Shown one piece after another: positions 56,301 through 64,000 of a stretch of 64,000 bases of DNA; position 1 is the first letter of the stretch, and every line of letters begins with the position of its first letter. The position numbers and the translations under genes were made by a program. Source of the DNA: Thalassotalea sediminis (GTDB lineage Bacteria > Pseudomonadota > Gammaproteobacteria > Enterobacterales > Alteromonadaceae); NCBI RefSeq assembly GCF_030295915.1, contig NZ_AP027361.1, positions 3,162,001 through 3,226,000 on the forward strand, in the 5' to 3' direction. The notes beneath the pieces are model-generated. The model was not told the DNA's origin. It worked only from the letters and a program-made list of their open reading frames with translations, and did not search any database.

Positions 56301-57827
56301 GATTTAGCACAGCTAATATTTGATTTAAAACAAGTCAATCCAAAGGCCGTTATTTCAGTTAAGCTCGTATCTGGCCCTGGTGTTGGCACGATTGCCTCAG
56401 GTGTCGCTAAAGCTTACGCTGACTTTATCACCATTTCAGGGTATGACGGCGGTACAGGCGCCAGCCCATTAACGTCAGTTAAATATGCCGGCTGCCCTTG
56501 GGAATTGGGTTTAGCTGAAGCGCATCAATCGTTAGTATCTAACGGACTACGTCACAAGGTTCGCCTACAAGTAGATGGCGGTTTAAAAACGGGCTTAGAT
56601 ATTGTAAAAGCTGCTATTTTAGGTGCGGAAAGTTTTGGCTTTGGTACCGCACCAATGGTAACACTTGGTTGTAAATTCCTACGTATTTGCCATTTAAACA
56701 ACTGTGCAACAGGTGTTGCTACGCAAGATAACGTGCTTCGTGAGCAATTTTTTAAAGGCTTGCCTGATCAAGTCATGAATTACTTTAAATTTGTGGCGCA
56801 AGACGTTAGAGAAATACTCGCGCAGCTTGGTGTTGAGAGCTTAACCGCTATTATTGGTCGAACTGATTTATTAGAGCCACTAGCGGGTATTAGTGCAAAA
56901 CAACAGAAGCTAGATTTATCGCCAATTATTGCTCCTGTAGTACCAACAAAAAATACTGCAGTGCATCAAACGGAACAAAATATTCCATTTGATGAAGGTA
57001 AGTTAAATCAGCAAATACTTGAAGCAGCTCGTGATGCTGTTGCACATAGTACTGGTGGTAACTTCCGTTTCAGTATTAAAAATGTTGATCGTTCAGTCGG
57101 TGCAGTTTTATCAGGTGAAATTGCAAGGCAGCATGGCGATCAAGGAATGGCGGCACAACCAATAAAAATTGCACTGTCAGGTACTGCTGGTCAAAGTTTT
57201 GGTGTCTGGAATGCTGGTGGACTTGAATTAACATTAACTGGCGATGCTAACGATTATGTCGGTAAAGGTATGGCTGGTGGTAAAATTACTATTAAGCCGC
57301 CAAAGGGTGTTGCTTATAAGAGTCACAAAACCATGATAATGGGTAATACCTGTTTATATGGTGCTACTGGTGGCAATTTGTATGCATGCGGCCGTGCAGG
57401 CGAACGCTTTGCTGTGCGTAATTCTGGTTGCCAAGCGGTTGTAGAAGGTACAGGTGATCATACTTGTGAATATATGACAGGTGGTATTGTCACTGTTTTA
57501 GGTCAAGTAGGTGTGAACTTTGGCGCAGGTATGACAGGTGGCTTCGCCTATGTGCTTGATGAAGCTGACGACCTTGCTATACGTATGAACAATGAATCAA
57601 TCGAGATGCTTTCAGTATCTGATTACAACATTCATACAGAGCACTTACGTGGCATTATTAATGAGCACTTTGAAGAAACCGGCAGCCTTCGCGCACAAGA
57701 GATTTTAGCCGATTTTGATAAGTTTGCCCCAATGTTTAAATTAATTAAGCCAAGCGCTACTGATGTGAAAACCTTATTAGGTCATCGTAGTCGTTCTTCT
57801 GCTGAACTTCGCGTTCAAGCACAGTAA
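53367..57827 (+). CDS. gltB: Glutamate synthase large subunit GltB (NADPH-GOGAT)
   Basis: 1486 residues, the family length. A short propeptide precedes the N-terminal nucleophile Cys13 ([11 protein letters not shown]), followed by the class II glutaminase domain ([27 protein letters not shown] in parts). The central and FMN-binding synthase domains ([32 protein letters not shown]) follow, then the 3Fe-4S ligands in [12 protein letters not shown] (about 1102-1113), and the glycine-rich beta-helix tail. It makes glutamate from glutamine and 2-oxoglutarate. AGGAGAG precedes the ATG. A Fur-like box and a sigma-70 promoter lie upstream. Confidence 0.97.
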   Translation: [1486 protein letters not shown]

Positions 57828-57833
57828 ATTTAG

Positions 57834-59273
<1,440 letters not shown>

Positions 59274-59300
59274 CGATTTAAGTCAACATTTCTGTACAAA

Positions 59301-59331
59301 AAAGAGACATAGATTATGTCTCTTTTTTTAT
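59301..59331 (+). terminator. Rho-independent terminator after gltD
   Basis: AGAGACATA-GAT-TATGTCTCT forms a 9-bp perfect stem with a 3-nt loop, preceded by an A run and followed by T7. Strong intrinsic terminator. Confidence 0.93.
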
Positions 59332-59438
59332 TTGCTTGTCAAAATAGATTACTAAATAGTCAATATTCATGTAAAATACGCGCCTTTAAAAATCAGCGCT
59401 AGACTTTCTGTCTCTTCCTTACAGGAATCACACACTAC

Positions 59439-60230
59439 ATGAGTAACCATAAATTGAGTAATCAAGTTGTATTCGTTTTATTCTTTTTATTACTTTTTCC
59501 TTTATATTCAATGGCTAAAAGTAACACATCTCAAATTAAAGTTGTGACGGAATACTTTGAACCCTATCAAATAAAACAACAAAATGGTCAATTAGGCGGT
59601 TTTGCGACTGAAGTTGTTCGCGCGATGTTTAAAGAAACAAACACTGTACCTAATATTACCGTAATGCCTTGGGCAAGAGCTTATGCAGAAGCAACACATT
59701 CGCCAAATACGTTAATCTATTCGATTGCACATACCGCAAAGCGCGATGACAATTTTCTTTGGGTTGGAAGTTTAACAAAAGAAAAGTTGTATTTTTGGAC
59801 GGTAAAAAATAACGAAGCACTACTAAGAAACAAACAAGAAAACTTTCACAATTTTCGTGTTGCAGCAACACGAAAATCAAATGCTGCACAATATCTACAG
59901 GATCGACAATACAATAAGATATATCTACTTAATAAAGATGATCAAAATATTCTGATGTTGTACAAAGGTAGAGTAGATTTAATTATTGCCACAGATCTTA
60001 CTGTGGCTAGTCGCGCTGAAAAGTTTGGATTGAATATCAATGAACTGGTAAAAGTGCGCGAAATAAAAGAGCTTAATAACGACCTATGTATTGCCTTTTC
60101 TAAAGGCACTGACCCTGCTTTGTTACAACAGTTTCGCCAAGCTTTCCGAAAAGTGAAACGTGCTGGCACTTTATCGCGTTTGCAAAATAAATGGCTAACA
60201 CAAGAGCAAACATTAGCTAATTTGAACTGA
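59439..60230 (+). CDS. Periplasmic solute-binding protein, family 3 (amino-acid type)
   Basis: 263 residues. A signal peptide (VVFVLFFLLLFPLYSMA) is followed by an SBP family 3 domain (KVVTEYFEPYQIKQQNGQLGGFATEVVRAMF, then MPWARAYAEATHSPNTLIYSIAHTAKRDDNFLWVG). Members bind polar amino acids. No ABC permease or ATPase is adjacent, which is common for orphan copies in Alteromonadales and suggests a sensory or unknown role. Its last 14 nt overlap the end of the convergent GGDEF/EAL gene. Confidence 0.85.
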   Translation: MSNHKLSNQVVFVLFFLLLFPLYSMAKSNTSQIKVVTEYFEPYQIKQQNGQLGGFATEVVRAMFKETNTVPNITVMPWARAYAEATHSPNTLIYSIAHTAKRDDNFLWVGSLTKEKLYFWTVKNNEALLRNKQENFHNFRVAATRKSNAAQYLQDRQYNKIYLLNKDDQNILMLYKGRVDLIIATDLTVASRAEKFGLNINELVKVREIKELNNDLCIAFSKGTDPALLQQFRQAFRKVKRAGTLSRLQNKWLTQEQTLANLN

Positions 60231-62790
60231 TAAGGTATTGTGCAATAGCATTGGCGGGCATCGGTTTATAAAAATAGTAACCTTGTCCATACATGCAATC
60301 CATATCAGAGAGTAACTTCGCATCGGCCAAGTACTCAATACCTTCACCAACGGTTCCCATTTGAAGGTTAGTTGCGAGGTCAATGATGGTTTTAATAATT
60401 GCACGATGGTTTTCATGTTCATGTACATTATTCACAAAAGAACGATCAATTTTTAACACGTCAATCGGAAACCTATGCAAGTAACTTAAACTTGAATAAC
60501 CGGTGCCGAAATCGTCGAGTAAAATTTTTACCCCCATTTTCTTAAGTGCCATCATGTTTTTAAGCACCATTTCACTATTTTCTAATAATGCTCGTTCGGT
60601 TAACTCTACTCGTAAGTGTTTTGGTTTAATATCAAGGTTAGACAATATCGCCTCAATGTTGTCAGGTAACTTAGGATCAAAGAAGTGGTTACCATACAAA
60701 TTACAACTAACGTATAAATCATCACGATTATAGGCAACTTGCCACCGTTTAAGCTGCTGACATGCTTGTTGTAGAATTTGTAAATCAATGGCTAAAATAA
60801 GGTTTGTTTCCTCAGCAAGTGAAATAAAATCATTGGGCATTACAAAACCTCTAGTCTCGCTATGCCACCTTGCCAAGGCTTCAAAGCCAACAATTTTCTG
60901 ATTATCTAAACGCACAATGGGTTGAAAATAAGGGAAGAATTCGTTGTTATCTATAGCCTCTCGAATATCTGCTTCAAGGGTCATCGCATTTTGTACTTTT
61001 TTGTGCATGCTTGAATCGAATACTTCATAACGACCTTTACCCATATCTTTTGCGTGATACATGGCAATATCTGCGTCTCGCAACATGGTTTCAGCGTCTT
61101 GATAACGCTCATCGTTAAACAAAACCCCAATACTTGTGCCAATAAACACAGGCTGATTCTCAATTAAAAAAGGCGTAGAGAGAAACTCAGTTATTCGTTC
61201 AGCAACGTCATAAGCTTCATTTTTCTGCTCAAGATCTTCGATAAGTATTACAAATTCATCACCGCCAAGACGTGCCACCGTATCTTTAGTTCTGACAAGT
61301 TCTTTGAGCCCTACAGCGACTTTTTGTAATAACACATCACCTGCATGATGACCCAAACTATCGTTAACCACTTTAAAACGATCAAGATCTAAAAACAGAA
61401 TCGCGAACTGCAACGAGGGCTTTCTGGTCCAACAGGCAATAGCATGATTCAACATATCCAAAAATACGGTACGGTTAGGCAAGCCTGTTAATGCATCATG
61501 TGTAGCGGCATGCTTTAACTGCTCTTCAATTGATTTACGCTGTTTTATTTCATCTTCAAGTTCAACAGTACGAAGTTTAACTTGTTGCTCCAATAACTCG
61601 TGTGTCTGCTTTTCAAATAATGCAAGTTCACGCCTTTTAATCGCTGTAGCGACATGTTGCGAAACAAAATTAAGTAACTCGGCATCGTTATCATTAAAAA
61701 TAACATTCGCGTGGTAACTTTGAATTACCATAGCACCAATGGCTTCACCTTCTTGCATAAGTGGTACACCTAGCCAAGACTGTGTTTTAGTTTGCGGTTT
61801 AGCCGTATGCCCTAATTCATGAAGCTCGAACATTTGTTTACGATTTAGCAAAATGGTTTCTTTTCGAGTAATTGCTAATTCTGTAAAACCATTAGAGAAC
61901 TTACGAGGCGCAAATTTAGATTGCAAATTTTCTGAATCTTGCTCAGAGTAATACACAAACGAAATCAAATCTTCAGCGCTATTATAATTAGCAATGTAAA
62001 AGTTTTCTGCGTTAAGTAGTTGACCTACAATGTTATGAACCATCGCATAAAACTTATCAATATCAATTGTGGCGTCATTGGTTAATTCTGAAATCCGATA
62101 CAATGACTCTTGTAATAGTTCAGAGCGTTCTCTTTCACGTATCTGATCCATTAACTCTCTTGTACGTGCATCAACGGCTTTTTGCAGGCGCTCTCTATCT
62201 TGTAAACGTGTCATCGCCGTCACAATATGTTGAGCAGTAAAGGTAAGCATTTCTAAATCATGCTCTTGGTAACGCGTTTCTTCGTTATAGCTTTGCACTG
62301 CCATGACACCAATGACCATGCCATCTAAAATCAACGGTACACCTAACCAATCAGTTCCTATCGTGCCTAACGCCTTTATAGAACCTGCTTTTTCCATCAA
62401 TTGCATTTTTTCGGGAGTAACGAGTAAAGGCTCGCCAGTTTCAATGACGTAAGAAGTCATTGAGCCTTCAAACTTGTTATAGTCAACAGGCCCAGGAGGA
62501 AAGCTGTCCTTTTCGTCGACATCATAAACAAAATCTAGCGTATTGAAGGTTTGGTCGTACAAGGCAATATAAAAATTGGTAGCCTTCATGATCGACGCAA
62601 TAGCCTGATGAACCTGAGGATAAAAAGTATTGAGATCAGCACACTCGTGCGAAAGCTGATTAAGCGTAAAAAGTGCAGTATACCGCCCTTCAAGCTTGCG
62701 ATACTTATCAAGCATCGACAACGCTTCCTTCGCTAAAGCATAATCATTTGTAGACAGTGAACTAGTATCACTTGATGTTTTATTGGTCAT
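60217..62790 (-). CDS. GAF-GAF-GGDEF-EAL cyclic-di-GMP signalling protein
   Basis: 857 residues, no membrane segment. Two GAF domains (about 38-200 and 235-395), each followed by a coiled linker, precede a GGDEF domain with intact RLGGDEFVIL (about 430-590) and an EAL domain with FEALARWHSE and LDDFGTGYSSLSYLHRFPID (about 605-850). Both catalytic motifs look complete, so it could make and/or degrade cyclic di-GMP in response to a cytoplasmic ligand sensed by the GAF domains. It is convergent with the solute-binding protein gene, overlapping by 14 nt. Confidence 0.92.
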   Translation of the reverse strand: MTNKTSSDTSSLSTNDYALAKEALSMLDKYRKLEGRYTALFTLNQLSHECADLNTFYPQVHQAIASIMKATNFYIALYDQTFNTLDFVYDVDEKDSFPPGPVDYNKFEGSMTSYVIETGEPLLVTPEKMQLMEKAGSIKALGTIGTDWLGVPLILDGMVIGVMAVQSYNEETRYQEHDLEMLTFTAQHIVTAMTRLQDRERLQKAVDARTRELMDQIRERERSELLQESLYRISELTNDATIDIDKFYAMVHNIVGQLLNAENFYIANYNSAEDLISFVYYSEQDSENLQSKFAPRKFSNGFTELAITRKETILLNRKQMFELHELGHTAKPQTKTQSWLGVPLMQEGEAIGAMVIQSYHANVIFNDNDAELLNFVSQHVATAIKRRELALFEKQTHELLEQQVKLRTVELEDEIKQRKSIEEQLKHAATHDALTGLPNRTVFLDMLNHAIACWTRKPSLQFAILFLDLDRFKVVNDSLGHHAGDVLLQKVAVGLKELVRTKDTVARLGGDEFVILIEDLEQKNEAYDVAERITEFLSTPFLIENQPVFIGTSIGVLFNDERYQDAETMLRDADIAMYHAKDMGKGRYEVFDSSMHKKVQNAMTLEADIREAIDNNEFFPYFQPIVRLDNQKIVGFEALARWHSETRGFVMPNDFISLAEETNLILAIDLQILQQACQQLKRWQVAYNRDDLYVSCNLYGNHFFDPKLPDNIEAILSNLDIKPKHLRVELTERALLENSEMVLKNMMALKKMGVKILLDDFGTGYSSLSYLHRFPIDVLKIDRSFVNNVHEHENHRAIIKTIIDLATNLQMGTVGEGIEYLADAKLLSDMDCMYGQGYYFYKPMPANAIAQYLISSN

Positions 62791-62881
62791 ATACCTCTAA
62801 ATTATCACAACTTTAACAAAATCCCTAGCAGTGAATAAAGAATGCATTAGAAGCTTTAGTGCTTTATAAACGTTACATATT

Positions 62882-63175
62882 TTAGTTATCTACACCTTCT
62901 TTTTTTAGTGTTTGCATTTCTTTTTTATTACCACAAATTGCATCTTGGTGGCTTTCTCTGTAGTAACGAATTTCTACACAATCTTGTTGATAGCGTCGTT
63001 CAAGTTCTGTACGGATAATAGGTTTATCTTTAGCCGCCACAATTTGACGCTGCAATGATTGGCATTGCTGAATTTGTTCTGTAGCAACAGTAATATCTTC
63101 ACACGTTTGCTGATTACTTGAACACGCTGACAATAAAACGTTAACCCCTAAAGCCAATGACAAAGGTAATTTCAT
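62882..63175 (-). CDS. Small lipoprotein of unknown function
   Basis: About 97 residues. A signal with lipobox LLSAC (MKLPLSLALGVNVLLSACSS) predicts a lipoprotein. The mature part is polar and rich in Gln, Arg and Glu, with four more Cys residues (CEDI, QQCQSL, QQDCVEIRY, AICGNKK) that could form disulfides. I do not recognise the family. The ATG at 63175 is preferred over 63199 because it begins the signal. Monocistronic. Confidence 0.7.
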   Translation of the reverse strand: MKLPLSLALGVNVLLSACSSNQQTCEDITVATEQIQQCQSLQRQIVAAKDKPIIRTELERRYQQDCVEIRYYRESHQDAICGNKKEMQTLKKEGVDN

Positions 63176-63335
63176 TATATTTTTCTTTCCATAATTCAAT
63201 GTATTATATTTTCATTATAGCGGCGTTTTTTATTGTCGATACATTTTAAGCTGTTATTTATAAAAATCTTTACCTGACCAATTAGACAGGTTTTGATATA
63301 CTGATCAAAGTACAAAATATTGATGGGTTTTAGTT

Positions 63336-64000
63336 ATGCAAGTTCAAGTAGTAGACTACCGTGATAAAGACGCGCCAGCGCGCTTTGTGCAAAGTTTGAG
63401 AGACACAGGGTTTGGTGTTTTAACACACCATCCAATTAAACAAGCCTTGGTTGAATCAATATACCAGCGTTGGTATGATTTTTTTCAAAACGGGCAGCCT
63501 GAAAACTATGCTTTTGATCCTGAGACCCAAGATGGCTATTTTGCACCTGCAATTTCGGAAACCGCTAAAGGTCATCAAAAAAAAGATATAAAAGAGTATT
63601 ATCACGTTTATCCTTGGGGAAGAATTCCCCAAGCACTAAAAGAAGAAATCCTCGAATATTATAACTTAGCAAGTGCCCTTGCAGCTGAATTGCTAGATTG
63701 GATTGAAAAATATAGTCCTGAAGACGTAGCAAAGCATTACTCAGAGCCGCTTTCAGCAATGATAAAAGATACACCAAATACGCTATTACGTGTACTGCAT
63801 TATCCACCCTTGTCAGGTGATGAAGAACCAGGTGCAGAAAGAGCCGCAGCCCATGAAGATATTAATCTCATCACGATTTTACCAGCAGCTAATGAACCTG
63901 GCTTACAAGTGCAATTAAAAGACGGCCAATGGTTTGATGTCCCCGCTGATTTTGGTCAATTGATCATTAATATTGGTGATATGCTGCAAGAAGCTTCAGG
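63336..64000 (+). CDS. 2-oxoglutarate/Fe(II) oxygenase, isopenicillin-N-synthase family (partial)
   Basis: About 221 residues are visible before the window ends. The N-terminal domain typical of the family (FVQSLRDTGFGVLTHHPI, DGYFAP) is followed by the start of the jelly-roll core with the metal ligands His-x-Asp/Glu in RAAAHEDINLITIL, and by LIINIGDMLQ. The second iron His and the 2-oxoglutarate Arg lie beyond the edge. Members hydroxylate or oxidise diverse small molecules; bacterial free-standing ones are mostly uncharacterised. An earlier T run and an AT-rich gap precede the ATG. Confidence 0.87.
   Translation, partial: MQVQVVDYRDKDAPARFVQSLRDTGFGVLTHHPIKQALVESIYQRWYDFFQNGQPENYAFDPETQDGYFAPAISETAKGHQKKDIKEYYHVYPWGRIPQALKEEILEYYNLASALAAELLDWIEKYSPEDVAKHYSEPLSAMIKDTPNTLLRVLHYPPLSGDEEPGAERAAAHEDINLITILPAANEPGLQVQLKDGQWFDVPADFGQLIINIGDMLQEAS

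Overview
The window is chromosomal DNA of an AT-rich (roughly 40% GC by eye) marine-type gammaproteobacterium, most likely in the Alteromonadales near Colwellia/Thalassotalea. This placement is an inference from gene content and order: an E. coli-like mla-kds-lpt-rpoN-ptsN-rapZ block, zapE-zapG-degQ-degS, an Arc-type regulator with a stand-alone Hpt protein, FolE2, and a periplasmic sugar-oxidation operon. I see no rRNA, tRNA, CRISPR array, insertion sequence or prophage. The window cuts two genes: a BtuC-like permease at the left edge and a 2-oxoglutarate/Fe(II) oxygenase-like gene at the right edge.

Layout. 1-1370 (minus): cobalamin riboswitch followed by btuD and btuC-like genes. 1582-11456 (minus): a nine-gene operon for oxidative sugar/glycoside catabolism, with two GMC flavo-dehydrogenases each paired with a gluconate-2-dehydrogenase subunit-3 type small subunit, a 3-keto-disaccharide hydrolase (DUF1080), two TIM-barrel sugar isomerase/epimerases (one secreted, one cytoplasmic), an MFS transporter and a Gfo/Idh/MocA oxidoreductase. 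A divergent PAS-AraC regulator (11600-12325) probably controls it. 12368-16946: a small unknown protein, a secreted EF-hand protein and the glrK-qseG-glrR operon. Between the EF-hand gene and glrK lie two TGTYN10GACA elements and a -24/-12 promoter pointing at the EF-hand gene. 16972-22674: M20 amidohydrolase, zapE, zapG, degQ (with a sigma-E-like promoter) and degS.

22726-35690 is the conserved envelope and nitrogen-PTS block. On minus it holds mlaFEDCB-ibaG-murA. On plus it holds yrbG-kdsD-kdsC-lptC-lptA-lptB-rpoN-hpf-ptsN-rapZ-ptsO. 35937-42254: mgtE, pmbA/tldE, yjgA (darP) and a two-gene M16 peptidase operon. 42382-45852 (minus): a lysine riboswitch followed by a DapD-like succinyltransferase, a fold-III PLP decarboxylase and an M14/AstE-type deacylase. 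This reads as a lysine-regulated variant of succinyl-DAP/lysine biosynthesis. 46033-53000: a tandem DsbA-like fusion protein, rsmC, a sensor kinase, arcA, an Hpt protein and folE2. 53367-59273: glutamate synthase gltB-gltD, with a strong Fur-box-like sequence upstream. 59439 to the end: a periplasmic solute-binding protein, a GAF-GAF-GGDEF-EAL protein, a small lipoprotein and the partial oxygenase.

The observations most worth following up are (i) the EF-hand gene as a probable sigma-54/GlrR target, (ii) the lysine-riboswitch cluster with an M14 enzyme that could stand in for DapE, and (iii) the duplicated GMC/small-subunit pairs carrying a C-X5-C-X3-C iron-sulfur-type motif in a 3-keto-sugar operon.
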